Assembly: GCA_016800925.1 (NCBI GenBank)
Contig: JABCPU010000229.1
Coordinates: 45,147-109,146, forward strand
DNA: 64,000 nt
Direction of reading: 5' to 3'
DNA from: Suillus spraguei
Lineage: Eukaryota > Basidiomycota > Agaricomycetes > Boletales > Suillaceae
The translations under genes and the position numbers were made by a program. Numbering within the stretch: the first letter of the stretch is position 1; every line of letters starts with the position of its first letter. The notes beneath the pieces were generated by a model. That model did no database searches. It saw only the letters and a list, made by a program, of their open reading frames with translations, and was not told the DNA's origin. Below are positions 22,524-34,859 of this stretch, piece by piece.

Positions 22524-25052
22524 TCATGTCGGAAAAGAACCTAGAGTAAACAAGGTTTGCTTCTGCTTCCCCTTTCCTTCTTTCCCTTCCCACTATCTTC
22601 AACAATACTCTGTTCATCTGGTATCGGAGTACTACCCCCGCTTGCCGTGCCATTGCTTTTCCAAGCAGCAACGGTCGGAGCAGTTTCACCAAGAATTTTT
22701 CGTAGAGACTGATTCCCGCTGACCAGTGGTTTCGTACGAGAGTTACTAGACGAAGGCAACACTGGGAAAGCGGCAGATGTCAGCGAAGGTGGCGGCGGAC
22801 CCTTCTTTGCAACAGCGCGTTGCTGCACTACGGGGTCGGTACCGATGTCGGTGCTCGGGAACCTGTGCTAGAAGATCCAGATCCAGAAGCCCACGGGGTG
22901 TTCCGCTGTTGTTGACGGAACGCAGGCTGCGGCTGAGAGGGACCTGCAAGAACCGGGAAGCTATCTGGCGGTCGTGGTGCCGGAGTAGGAGCGGAACCAA
23001 TACGTGATGAGGAAGATCCAGCCGCCTGTGCGACGCGATCCCACACCTGTCTCGAAGATTGTGACGAAGACCGCGTGGCAGTAGCATGCTTTACGTTCAA
23101 GACGCGACCGGATGCGATACCGGCATAGCCCGACCCCACTTCCTGAGGTACGAGATCAGGAAACTGCTGACGTTGCTGCGATCTCGCCGTCAGATCCACC
23201 CCGGCACAAATATAGGGGTTAGTAAAATACCTCGATTTTGAATCCATTCCAAGAGAAAAGTAGATTAGACTTTTTCTCTTCTTCATCAAATAAGTCGACG
23301 ATAGCATTGACAATACCCGCAGTATCATCTAGATTCTGTCAAGAACGTTCCATATCGTCGAGATGAGATCACGGGCAGTGGATTCGTTGAGTCGGAATCC
23401 TCGGACAGCAGCTTTAGCAGCGAGCACTGCGGTGCTAGGGTTTGGCGCAACAGATTGTAGTCGTGAAAGGAACGCCGCATGACGCCTATAACGGTGTAAG
23501 AAAAATGCATGGTTCCTAACGATATTCTTACTGAGCAACAACAGGGTCAACGTCTTCCCCATTTCGCTGTGGAGATGGCGACGCTCGTCGACTAGGTCCA
23601 GACGACTGCGGTGTTTGTGCTCCATTAGGCGTAAGAGAATCGGTAGTCAGATGGGCACCAAATGCCTCCCTGCGCCTTGCCACTGCCCTAGGCTGCATAG
23701 CAGGTGGAGGTTCATGTTCTCGATCTCGATCTCGGTCCCGTCTCCCCCTACGCCCACTACCGGCATCCCCGAACTCGAATTCCGCTTCAACCCGCTGAGT
23801 ATTCTTCTTGTCCCTTGAAGTCATCTCCGCACCATGCACTTCAACCTGATGCGCCTTGAGATCGATGGCAGATCCAAACACCACGAATTTTTGAGCTTGA
23901 CAAGCAGGTTTTGAACATGCAAAATGCCCTTGATTAAAATGTTGTTCCTGACGAGGGAATTACTACGAGCGTCAACGTCAATGCAGTCAAAAAGGATCGT
24001 ACGAGAGCCTCATAATTTTGAAAGCTAGATAAAACAAACGACAGCGCATCAGCATAATTCATCGCCGAACAATCGACATAAAAAGACCAACTATTGATCT
24101 CGTATTTCATTCCGCTTGCAGATGAAGCACTCCTCGTGTCGTTCGCGCATATGAACATACAACTCATCATCGCTGAAAAAACATTCCCTGCAGAACCCAC
24201 ATAATGGATGTACGCCGCCTTCAATCGGCTCTTTCGTCACTTGTTTATTAGACCGATGCGGCATAGACGGTAAGTGTAAAGGCAGGATGTTAGGGTGGTA
24301 CAAAGCGTGCTCGTGACTGAAAACCTTCTTGAATCGGACACACAAGTCACTGAAGGAGGTGAGAAGTTCTCGCTCAGTGCGTGAGCTTAGGAATTTGATA
24401 CACGTACCACATCATCTTCCCATGCGTACCCCGGACGTGCAATTTAAGATCACCCCATCCAGTCGCGGTATAATCACACTGCGAATCAGGACAATTAAAG
24501 CGTAGAAGAATAAGCGTGTCTTCCATCATGTCGATGGACTCAAGTAGATTAATAACTTAGAGTCTTTATGCGGGATCATGTCGGGGGTGTAGGAAGAAAA
24601 AAGTGCATCGGGGAAGTCGTGAATATCACAGTTGTTTGAGGTTCCTAGCAAACGCCCCAGCATCAACATTCGTAGGTATGATTAAGAAAAGAAAGACGAG
24701 CCTTGCAAAACGTACAATCCAACTTCTTATAAAGCGCTCTCAAGCGTAGAGCACAGACATGACACGTCCGGTGGTTGCACGCTGATACTGAGTAGTATTT
24801 GACGGGCTCTGCGCAGATCCAGCATACCACTGCGTCGTCTGTAGCTTCTGGAGCAGGTGCGGGTTCATTCTGAGTTGGCTGAGTGGGAACAGAGTCGGTT
24901 GGTGTGGCTGCACTTGAATCCTTGCGGCCTCTGGATTTAGCACCGCCACCACGATGACCGCCTTGACCTCTCTGTCCCCCTCGTTTGCCTCTCCTCGCTG
25001 ACGGAGAAGTCTGAATCTGGGTCTGAGGTTGAGTAGCAGTTGCTGCAGACAT
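22524..25052 (-). CDS. HEL2: HEL2/ZNF598-type RING E3 ubiquitin ligase (with two apparent frameshifts)
   Basis: Ribosome-associated E3 ligase that ubiquitinates 40S proteins on collided ribosomes to start ribosome quality control. I choose the ATG at 25052 (MSAATATQPQTQIQTSPSAR); an in-frame ATG at 25091 is also possible. A Gly/Arg-rich stretch leads into the RING: VCWICAEPVKYYSVSACNHR then TCHVCALRLRALYKKLDCTF, with all metal ligands present. C2H2-type fingers follow over 24090-24520 (EGGVHPLCGFCRECF, LYVHMRERHEECFICKRNE) and around 23870 (HFACSKPACQAQKFVVFGSA, DLKAHQVEVHGAE). The C-terminal half is Pro/Ser-rich with a conserved helix (RHAAFLSRLQSVAPNPSTAV). The frame slips in a CCCC run near 22833 and again near 22577; one added base at each place yields the conserved ending KQKQTLFTLGSFPT, TGA at 22524. 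Confidence 0.85.
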
Positions 25053-25301
25053 GATTGTATGGAGAAGAATGCAAGAATTGCGCTGTGCCACTGACTTGCT
25101 CGCTGAAACGTTTTATCCCACGTGATCAAGTCATAAATGACGGTCCCGACGGCGAGCGCTCGTAATCCGCGCCTGAAATCAATGATCCTCTACATGTAAG
25201 TAGGAAGTATGCAAAAATAGTCCCAACCTTGCAATGTATCATACAGAGCAATAAAATAATCAAGCATAACATCAAATCGCGCGCACAAGCGACGAAACCT
25301 A

Positions 25302-28300
25302 TCACTCGACATCACTTTCATCACGATCACGGCGGGTCTCACCGGTGAGCGGGGTCCCAACAAACCTGCCTCTATCTCCCCCACTCTTCGTAGGCGACAT
25401 GCCGGATATCCCTGATGATGAGACTGACCCTAATGCCGAAGTCGAAACCGAAGCCCTAGACCCAATCCCCAACGAATACATCATCGACATCGTCCGTTGA
25501 CGTCCTAACGCTGATACAGCTCCAGATCCCACCCTAAGACCAAGACCTCCATACCCAGGCTGAGCGTGAGGTTGGGGTGTTGACACAGGTAACGGCATAG
25601 GAATCCTCAACTCCAGTTCCGCAAGTGAAAAAAGCTGTTTCACTGAAGGGGAACGCCTCAATCGCGGGGAAGTCATCACAGAGCCAAATGTAGGCGTTTG
25701 GGTTGGCGTGGGTGTGGATGAACGAGGGAGAAGGCCTGATGTCCATGCAGTCCAGCTTTTGTCTTCCTCTGGTTCCCTGTCCGCCTTCCTCTCTTCATCA
25801 AGCTGAGCCTGAAAGTCATGCACAGCCCGCTTAATAACTGCTACATCATGTTGTACATCCCCCAACTTTTCCTTAAGCTTCTCCCTAGCCCTACTCACAC
25901 CCTCATCACGCCCATCAATAAACGCACGCATTTCCTCAAGGTCCAAATTCGAATCTGATGAAAGGGACAGCGCGCCTGGAACGGTGAGGAGGGTCTCGAA
26001 GCCGCGAATGGCGAGCGCTTCATCTGTGATACGGATTTCGAGCTCGACACGAGCGTCTTCGGTGTAGTCAGATATGCGGTCGAGGGCGGTGCGGAGAAGA
26101 GATTGAGAGTGAGAAGGTGTTGGTGTTGGTGCCAGTGTCGGCGGAGAGGCGACGGCGATGGGAGAGAGCAAGCGTTTGAGGTCTTTGAGTGCGAGAGAAC
26201 AATCACGGAATGCGTGTTGGAGGGTGTCGTAGCGATGGCTGACTTTGCTGAGGGAAGATAGTAAGGATGAGATTTCGTCTGGGATGGAGGGAGGTTGTGA
26301 TGAGGGAATGATGGTAGCGCTTAAGTTGTTGGGTTCATTAACCGGAGTGACTGCTTGAACTTCTGGGCTTGTAGTAGCTGGAGTGAATAAGACACCGGTA
26401 TCCTCGTTTCTTTCAAATAAGTGGTTAGTGAGACTTTCTTCATGTTTTGCAAGGGGAAGGGGCGGTGGGGTATCCTGAGTGTCCGAAATTCCATTAGTAT
26501 CATGCTCTATAGTGGACTCATTCGTGGACGGCAAAGGGGTACGCTCCCCAGTTGGGGTATGTATCAGATCGAGGATCGAGACCGCAGGCGACCGACTTGG
26601 TTCGACGGGTAGATCGAGAAGCAGCTGCGAAGTGCCAGGTGTTTGAATGCGCAATTCAGCTTCTTGAGTATCCGAAATTCTATCCGTGTCAAGAGGCTCC
26701 ATAGTCAGCTCATTCGCAGAAGCCAAAGGCGTACGTAGTTCGGCAGATTGAGGCAAACTATACACCTCTCTCCCAGCGAGAGACCGAGTCAGATCGAGGA
26801 TCGAGACAGCAGGCGAGTGATCTGATTCAGTGTGTGGATCCAGAAGCAGCTGCGGAGTAGCAGGCATGCCGTTGCCTATGACAGGTGAGGACGTCCCCCT
26901 ATTGTCTTCTGTCGGGAGACTTGAAGGTGTAGGTGCTTGTGGAGAAACAAATATTAGATCCTGGGTATGTGGGATATCATCGTTCGTGTCTTGTTTATGG
27001 GCTGGTTGTTCTGTAAAATCAATGGGAGTTCTTTCGACTGCAATGGTCTGCTCGTGGACAACCTCGTCGGGAGACCTCATGCCCAAAGAAAGCCTCCGCT
27101 CAGCAGCGACCCTTCTCCCAACTTCCACCCCAACCTCTTCACTCATCCTCAACACAGCGTCCTTAGCAAGAACCAACCTCCCCAACACGCCAGTAACCAA
27201 ACTCCTGTCGCCCAAAGCCACTTCCGCATCCAGTGTTATCAAAGACTCTCCGCATCTTTCACAGCCCGCTCAAAAGTTGCGTGCACCTGGCTATTCGTGT
27301 CTGTGCAGCGGTGAATACCCTCTTGGGCTCTTCGAACCCATCTGCGTAGGGCTTCGCTGAGCGCTTCTTCGCGTGCAAGAAGGGCAAGACGCAATGCAAC
27401 TTCCCTCCTCCGCCCATATGCCTCCCTCGTGACTTCTTCGCCGAGTTCTTCTAAGGCGTCGCGAAGACGTGCGTTCTCGGCCATGTGAGCAAGCATCCGT
27501 GCTTCGGTATCGTTGATTGTTGATTGGAGAGTGTGCTGGGTGGATGCATGTCGTGTTTGGAAAGTAGTGAGTGTGGATTGAAGAGCATTAGTCTGGGACT
27601 GCGAGAACTTCCTGTACGATGCTCGAGTTTGTAGAAGCGATGCATGCATGAGGCACGTACATGTATCGGGAGACCATCTTGGCTGCTGTAGTATCGTCTA
27701 GCTTTAGTGCTTCCAGTTCTAACTGCGCTTTTGCGAGGTGAGCACGGTCTTGAGCAGCTGTTTGACGCTCAGCATCAAGGATGCTCTCCAAATTCGCAAT
27801 CTCATTGCGTAGCTGGGTGATACTCATTTCGTGTTTCTCATTCTTGGAAGTAAATTCAGTCATCAGGCGATGCAAGCTTGATTTACCCTCATAGAGCCCT
27901 CCGACGAGTGTGAGAGATGACGCAGATGCAGACGCGTTTTGCAATACTGCACCCCCATTACCGAGCGAGCTCTTCCTGCCTTCCAAGCTGCGCACAAGAT
28001 CAGCGTACTCGTGCACCACGAGTTCTATGAGCCTGCGTTCTTCCTCTGCAGCTTGGAGACGCGTTTCTAAGCCACGTTCGCGGACCTTACCTTCCTCTTC
28101 GCGGGCACGAGCGCTCGCGGCAAGTTTATACGCGCCTTCTGCGTCGTAGCGTGCTTTTCGGGCTTCGGTGTGAGTGTTTACGAGTTCGGCTGTCTTTTCT
28201 GCTAGTGCATGTTCTGTGAGGTCGAGTTTCTCAGAAGAGCGTCTTAGGGCGAGAGTGAGCTCTTGGACGACGTGGGTGTCTGATTGAGAATTGGGTAAGG

Positions 28301-28568
28301 GGTGAGCGCGAAGGGTGGCTACCTCAGACGCAAGCAAGGAATTTTTTGATTCGAGGAGATGTAAGCGGACATTTGTCTGGGCTGCTGCTAGAGTGTGACG
28401 TTGCAGTTTGAGCGCAGCTTGGTGTGCTTCATGCTAATGAATATGAATGGTCAGTGCAGAGGTGTATGAAGTAAAAAGTACCTGGAAGCGAGCTGCTGTT
28501 TGTCTGAGACTTGAGAGTTCAAGGACGAGTGGGTGCTCGTCATTGAGCTCGTTCTGCTCGATACTCAT
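25302..28568 (-). CDS. Long coiled-coil protein of unknown function
   Basis: Not a family I can name. The ATG at 28568 gives MSIEQNELNDEHPLVLELSS. After a short intron (about 28436-28481) the second exon is almost wholly heptad-like and charged (KLDLTEHALAEKTAELV, ARAREEEGKVRERGLETRL, ITQLRNEIANLESILDAERQ). An intron near 27603-27656 joins it to further coiled coil (FQTRHASTQHTLQSTINDTE, LRLALLAREEALSEALRRWV). The last 500 or so residues are low-complexity Ser/Pro/Thr-rich with a roughly repeated block (SPAVSILDLTRSL and SPAVSILDLIHTP) and end ETRRDRDESDVE at 25302. The frame slips at CTTTG near 27242; one more T would restore it. About 183 bp separate its start from the divergent deubiquitinase gene, so the two share a promoter region. 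Confidence 0.65.
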
Positions 28569-28750
28569 CGTCAGCGACAGGGACCGGAATCTAACGTTGC
28601 AGTCTATTTCGGGAGGTATACAAACAAGGTATAACAAGAATGAGAATTTACAGAGGCCCTTGACCTCGAGTCTAGACCTAGTCATCTCTGCTCACTGTCA
28701 GGTGCGTTGAGCTCGTTATATTTTGGTATTTGCTCAACGGAAGTCTAGTT

Positions 28751-31367
28751 ATGAGTGATCGTATGGCAGTTCACGCTGGTCCTCCTGGTCCTTCAAATTA
28801 TTATCATTACCCGTATGGCGCTGCTGGCCATTTCCTGGTCAATATCAGCGATATCCTGTACCAATGAATGGACACATTCACCGACCAATATTTCATCCTC
28901 ACTACAATTATCATCAGCCTCATCCTGCTCCTTATGTTCCAAGGTCCACTTACTGGCAACAGCATGGCCAGCAGCCGCTTTCTCCCCTGCCAAAACAATT
29001 GTCAACTCTTCCTTCTCTCCAATCCAGCGGCGTTCATATCGGAAATCAAAATATAGAACCCGAGGAGACGCCTAATTCAATAACTTCACCCCCTTCATCA
29101 CCCATGCCCACCACAGATCCCAAACTAGGTGGTTGGGTCATTTGGTCAAAACGTCCCACAGATCCATCAACCGCTCCTGGAATCATAATCTCTCCTCTAG
29201 CTCATCCTCCTCCCGATGTCATTCAATTTGCGCTCGACATTCCAACACCCCCTCCATCTCCCACACCTGTTGTTGTAGATTTATCAGTACCAACTGTGCC
29301 TTCTGATCTCCCAGACGGCACAGAATCAAATACAACACCTCCCCTTTCCACAGCATTTGATACACCTGTGCCTGGCTCACCAGACTCTACCAACACTTCA
29401 TTTTCTCTTGCGAAGGCTCCCGAACAACAGCCTTTGGCGGAGGCCGCGTCAGCCCCCGCCGAACTAGAGCCTGAGGTATCATCCACTGATCATCTAGAGG
29501 CGCCCACGTTATCCGCATCCGATGCAGAACCTTCTACGTCCGCTGCTGCGCCCTCCTTATCTAAAACAGAACCTTGTGCGATATCCGATGTGGATCCTTC
29601 TACCCCCACTGCCGCCCTCATCCCATCTGATGCAGAACTCACTGCTACCCCATCTGCAGAACTTGCTACTGCGACCGAGCCATCCAACGCAGAAGCCTCC
29701 ACGTCAGCCCCCATACCCACGCCTGCACCTACCCCAAAGCCCGCCGTATCATGGGCCTCTCTCCTCCGTAAACCCGGCCCTTCCAACCTCCCTGCATCCT
29801 CCGTCGTAGGCTTCTCCATTCCCGCCTCCCCTCCCCCGAACTCCACCTCCCCAAGCACCACCTCCTCAAAACCCCCCTTCCACCCTAAAAAGTCCGAGCT
29901 TCTGACCCTGCTCAACTCCGGTGGATCATCCGCAGCTCCCATGCGCATTAGGCCACGCGGCCTCGTCAACTCTGGCAACTTGTGCTTTGCTAACGCGGTA
30001 CTCCAGGTCCTCGTGTACTGTCCTCCATTCTGGCGCTTCTTCACGGATCTTGGACGGTTCCTGGAGCCTACGGAAGACTCCAAAACCCCGCTGGTCGATG
30101 CTACTATTCGGTTTGTGAGGGAATTTGCACCAAAAGAGAGGGCGCCTGTTGAAGGCAAGGGAAAGGGGGTAGAGCGTTATGGCTCGAATGGTCTTGTGCG
30201 TGAGGAAGTAGACGAAGATATCATGGATTCGTTTATGCCTACTTATGTACATGATGCTTTGAAGGAGAAGAAGAGGTTCGATCATATGCGCGTGAGTGCT
30301 CTTTCCTACCTCTTTTGCCGATTCTGATACTAAGTTGTTCGACAGGGCGGACATCAAGAAGATGCAGAAGAGTTCCTTGGATTCTACCTCGACACGCTCG
30401 AAGAAGAGCTCTTGGCGCTTTCCTCGTTACTCACCAACCCCAACCCAGCTCCAGCTCAGCCAAGCAATAGCGCTGCAACAAACAACACACAAGAAGACGG
30501 CTGGCTCGAGGTGGGCAAGCGTAACCGCACCGTCATCACGCGCTCCGTAAGGTCTCCCTTTCCTCCTTTGAATCCATACTCACCTTTTCTAGACAAAAAC
30601 AGCCGACTCTCCCATGACCCGCATATTCGGCGGCAAATTCCGCTCCACTCTACGCGTACCACACCAAAAAGACTCTGTCGTCGTCGAAGACTGGCGTAGT
30701 CTGCGGTTAGATATCCAAGTTCGTCATTTCCCTGTCCCTTCTAAGCTGACTACTGACAAAATTGACATTGATAACAGCGCGACACGATCCACACAATCAA
30801 AGACGCCCTCACGCATATATCTACCCCCCAATCCGTACAAGTCACATCCGTAACCCGCCCAGGCGCCACCCTTGATGCAACTCAACAAGTACACATCGAG
30901 TCCCTCCCTCCGATTTTGATTCTCCACCTCAAGCGATTCTTATACGATGCCAATAAAGGGGGTGTTGCGAAGGTTGGGAAGCAGGTTGCATTTGCGCCAG
31001 AGCTAGAGGTTGGGAATGAAGTGATGGTCCAAGGAAAGAAGGTGAATGGGACGAAGTATCGGTTGTTTGGAGGTGCGTCTGTCTCCGTATCTTTCTATTG
31101 CCACAAATAATCTCACCAACTGATACAGCACTCTACCACCACGGTCTCTCAGCCTCAGGCGGCCATTACACCCTCGACGTCCTCCATCCCAACATCGACA
31201 TGTCATCTGCACCCACAAAGCCGCGTGAGGGGTGGATACGCATTGACGATGAGTTTGTTTCGGATTTGAGAGCTGATGATGTGTTTGGGAATGGGGGCGC
31301 GGAGAAGGATGAGACGATGAGATGCGCGTATCTGTTGTTTTACAGGAGGGTTGGAGTTAGGAGTTAG
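28751..31367 (+). CDS. UBP3: Ubiquitin carboxyl-terminal hydrolase, UBP3/USP10-like
   Basis: A cysteine protease that removes ubiquitin; UBP3/USP10 acts in ribosome turnover, stress granules and membrane traffic. The ATG at 28751 starts MSDRMAVHAGPPGPSNYYHY; the frame then slips at GGCCATTT (about 28826), and one more C would join it to the long exon GQYQRYPVPMNGHIHRP onward. A 330-residue Pro/Ser/Thr/Ala-rich region precedes the catalytic domain: Cys box GLVNSGNLCFANAVLQVL, then GGHQEDAEEFLGFYLDTL in the second exon, IESLPPILILHLKRFLY, and after the last intron the His box GLSASGGHYTLDV with WIRIDDEFVS and CAYLLFYRR. The stop is TAG at 31365-31367. The catalytic Cys, His and Asp are all present. 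A decayed copy of the 3' half lies at 36137-37250. Confidence 0.88.
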
Positions 31368-31468
31368 GAGTTCTAATTTTGGGGTAATTATGTAATGTAA
31401 TGTCGTTTGTTGAACCTCCTGAATTCAGCGCTCGCTCAGCGCTCAGCTTTCAACCAACACTCTACACA

Positions 31469-32364
31469 ATGTCCGAAACTACTTCAGCAACTGAGGCGTC
31501 CAAGTCTGGGATTCCGACGCCGTCGGTCCCAACAATAATCGAATTAGCTTCGAATCTCATACTATTCATCTCGGCGGCAATCCTAGTGGTCGCACCGGCC
31601 ATAGTAAACCTGCTATCCCAATCGCATACTTCCTGGAGTAAGTATGAACCACTGGCACTGCCCGCCGTGTTGCTGATCACGCTAGCATTGGCGTGCATCC
31701 AAACACTGTTCCCAACAAGGTGGAGGCACCCCGCCGGGGTACTCGTGCACGCCATCATCTGGCATGGCATCAGCATATATTATTACATCATAGATGTCTA
31801 CCCTGGTGAGTGCACTAACTCCACTCCTGATATCAAACTTACAATCTATCACTAATTTAGCTTTACCCCAATTGGCGCACCCCAGTCATCGGCATCGCGT
31901 TCTCCATCTTAGTCATGGTAACTTTAGATGTCATCTTTTGGTCTGTCGCGACCCGCGGACGCAACGATCGGCTAGGGATGTATGCGGGAGTGCAAGGTGC
32001 AGTGTGGTTTGGGCTTTGCTTCCTCGGGCAGCGCTTGTTCGAGCGTACGTATTTATTTATAACTCGATGTCTGTTCCTGACCTTTTCTTTCAGTCAGCAA
32101 AGGCCTATGTCTTTACATCGCTCAGCTATGTCAGCAGACGGCTCAGCTATGTCAGGTGGTTGGTCGGTTCTTCGAACCTCATGATCAAGAGCCGATCACT
32201 GTAGGTATGACTCCCCTTCCAGCCTATTCGGTAAGTATTATTTTAACCATGTTTGTATTCGCAACTTAATTATTTTTTAGCTCCATGATACTAACAATCC
32301 GCCCTACCAAGTAATACTATGCCTCACGGTGGAATCGTCACCCCCGAAAGTCGTCACGACCTAA
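31469..32364 (+). CDS. Four-pass membrane protein, last exon altered by a transposon
   Basis: Unknown family. The ATG at 31469 gives MSETTSATEASKSGIPTPSV, then four hydrophobic segments: LILFISAAILVVAPAIV, PAVLLITLALACIQTLF, the VLVHAIIWHGISIYYYIID stretch, and, after an intron (GTGAGT at 31805 to a CCCCAG acceptor near 31886), VIGIAFSILVMVTLDVIFW, followed by a further hydrophobic patch (GAVWFGLCFLGQRLF). Two more introns lead to PITVGMTPLPAYS and LHDTNNPPYQVI. At that point (32317) the terminal inverted repeat of a transposon begins; the frame runs into it and stops at 32362-32364. Without the insertion the exon would have continued into 34234 and stopped after about six further codons. Fungal tails of this kind are often short and Pro/Tyr-rich. 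Confidence 0.6.
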
Positions 32365-34231
32365 ATATCTCACTCAATTCTTACCTCTACACACAATTCA
32401 GAACTTGAGTCGATGTTTCTATCATGCACCTTTCATTGCGAGGTTGAACGATCAATTTTTATTAAGAAACGGTGAAGTTCATTGAAAGCCGTCAAAGTCA
32501 CGCTGGTGACAGCCAGCCGAGCGCTGCCGTGGCGGAGTTCTAAAAAATACTACCACTGGCTGTTGACTGGCTGTGACGACTTTTCAGTGAGCTGACACAT
32601 TCAGGCATGGTTCGCCCAAAAGGCAAATCACGAGAGTCGCGTGATCCCACTTATGAGCAGCGGATCCAGACTGCCATCCAGGGATTACAACCAAGGTCTA
32701 CAAGACCATCAAAGAAGCCGCATTGGCCAATAATGTAAGCTAGTATTTTGCCCTCTCCGAGTCACTGTTTTAATAACTCTCATGATTTTATCAAACTAGA
32801 TACCTCGCACAACTTTGGGTGAACGGTACTCAGGGGAACATAAACCACGTCGCGAGGCACATGTAGGTCAGCAGATCCTCACGCCTGCACAAGAGCAGAC
32901 CATTCTCGACTGGTGCAACCTTAATTCATCAATGGCCAAGCCTCTTCACCCAAAGCAGTTACGTGCTCAGGTTTTTGATCTCACTGGTCATTATCCAGGA
33001 CACAACTGGCACTATGGCTTTCTACGCCGGCACCCTGCTCTTTGTATGTCAAAACCACGTGGGCTAGATCCCAAGCGCAGCCAGAACTTCAACAAGGCTA
33101 CGATTGGGGAGTTCTCACCCGGTCTTCCTCACCATTATCAGAACCTCTCCCAGTCCCTTTCCTGCCCCTTACAGCCATGCCATGTCTTTATCCAAGGATG
33201 CACTGTGGAACCAACTTCAGCGGATGTATCACGACAATAAAAAACTCCTTGAAATCATCCGAATGCTTACCGCGCAGCTCCAATCTGCGAACGCACATTG
33301 TACGCTTGGGCAGCGAGCATTATCCGAGTCAAACACACAGCTGGCCAATCAGAAGAAGAAACGGACGAGGAAATCCGTCAAATTACGATCGCGCTTCATC
33401 ACACTGCCCGAACTCGAGGAAGATTTTAATAAACATGAAGCAGAACAACGCGAGAAGGAGAAAGCCGAAGCCGAGAAGCAAGCCAAGAAAAAGGCTGATG
33501 ACAGCGCTCGACTTACTCGAATCGAGCACGACATCACAACGAAAACCTTTGATGCCTTATCTTCTTATCGACTCAAGGATGATTTTATCGCCATTGCTGG
33601 CGCTCTGGGGCTTTCTCGCGAGGGGACCGTTGCAACTCTCACTTCGAGAATCAAGGAGTACATTGCCGACCCACCTAATGCTCATCTGGCCAACAACCCA
33701 CGATTTTCAGCTCTGTTTGGCAATGGCAGAACGCGCGCGAGAAACGCCACATCAGCAACTGACAATTCAACTACCATCAGCGCTGCACCCATTGAAATTC
33801 CACCCATTCCAGCACTACCTGCCAATAGCTCTCATTATTCTTCTCGCGAACATCCTAATGATTCTAACATAAATAGTCCTGATCCACGCCATGAAATACC
33901 TTACAATCCTCCTGTACATCCAACTCGCAGCAACATACCAGCATCTCAGCAATTTTCCGGACATTTTACTTCACACCAGCATCAAGTTCATTTGCCTCAT
34001 CATGGACCACATAGTTCTCATTCTCATGAAGCATTTCCTGCACCATACAGCCATTATAATTACAACCACATCCCCTACAATACTCCACGTCACACCAACC
34101 AATCATAATTTTTGACCTGTAACAATTTTTTAGGCGTTGCCGAGCGGAATTTGAAAGCGGCAGCAGTGAACTGCTGTGACAAAAGTGTGACTGACGACTT
34201 TCGGGGGTGACGATTCCACCGTGAGGCATAG
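32317..34231 (+). mobile_element. TIR transposon with 40-bp perfect TIRs and TA target duplication
   Basis: The first 40 bases (32317-32356, starting CTATGCCTCACGGTGG and ending AAAGTCGTCA) are the exact reverse complement of the last 40 (34192-34231). A TA dinucleotide flanks both ends (32315-32316 and 34232-34233), as for Tc1/mariner/pogo-type elements. The 1,915-bp element encodes the first and last parts of a CENP-B-type transposase but not the catalytic middle. Perfect TIRs argue for a recent insertion. Confidence 0.88.
32607..34108 (+). pseudogene. CENP-B-type (pogo-like) transposase lacking the DDE domain
   Basis: The ATG at 32607 opens MVRPKGKSRESRDPTYEQRI, then a one-base slip near 32690 leads into TKVYKTIKEAALANN, a Psq-type HTH. 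After an intron (GTAAGC to CTAG, about 32736-32800) the CENP-B-type HTH follows: LTPAQEQTILDWCNLNSSMA, LHPKQLRAQVFDLTGHYPG, WHYGFLRRHPAL. This should be followed by 250 or so residues of DDE endonuclease, but by about 33100 the sequence is already that of the C-terminal tail: MSLSKDALWNQLQRMYHDNK, a Lys/Glu-rich coiled coil, then YRLKDDFIAIAGALGLSREG, an SAP-like DNA-binding helix pair, and a His/Pro-rich end to 34108. From 33104 on one frame is open for over 330 codons. The element cannot move itself. Confidence 0.65.
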
Positions 34232-34233
34232 TA

Positions 34234-34859
34234 TGGAAAAGGTTTAGACTGTAATGTACTATTAATACATGCCATTACTAGTATAATAGCAGCGCCAGAC
34301 CTGCTTATATCAGCCACAAATAGATTTGTTAATATTGTTTGCCACCCTTATAATTAAATATTGTCTCAGATCTTCAGAACTTCTCCAAATACCGCGGTCT
34401 CAACAGGCGAAGATGGATCTTCTCTAATTTTGACGCTTAATTTTGACTAACATTATTTCCAGGTAATTATTAGTCCGCTGAAGAGGTAACCGAGGACGAA
34501 CTTGTGTGAGTGAGGCATCAACTGGAGCCTGGCACTGTCTGCCGAATAGTTGGTATTGATTATTTTCGTAAGTTGTCAAACTGCTGGCAGTCTGAGTCAT
34601 TTCCTAGTTGGCATGTTGATCTTGGGGCATACCTACCTGTACATGTTGGAAGGCCTCGTGGAGAGTAGCGAATGTGAAGTGATAAACACAGGTAATGTGC
34701 CGGAGGAATTGTTTATGTCCAAAAGTACCGTGAGCTTTCGAAACTCACAGCGGACTCGACGATGATAGATAGAGCTTTTTCTAGCTTTCGCAACACTGAA
34801 TATCTTCTGTGAGCGTTTTTCACCTTCTCACTTACGAATGCGTAATTGCTAGGTTTCTC
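34234..34859. other. AT-rich flank downstream of the TIR transposon
   Basis: Original 3' flank of the four-pass membrane protein gene. AT-rich, no ORF with recognisable homology. Confidence 0.35.

Noticed and set aside
26830..27360. 176-codon plus-strand ORF
   Set aside because: Antisense to the coiled-coil gene, whose frame has consistent heptads and intron structure; the plus-strand frame has no recognisable features.
31805..31890. Frameshift in the four-pass membrane protein gene
   Set aside because: Using the CCCCAG acceptor near 31886 instead of the TTTAG at about 31860 restores the frame and a hydrophobic helix, so no lesion is needed.
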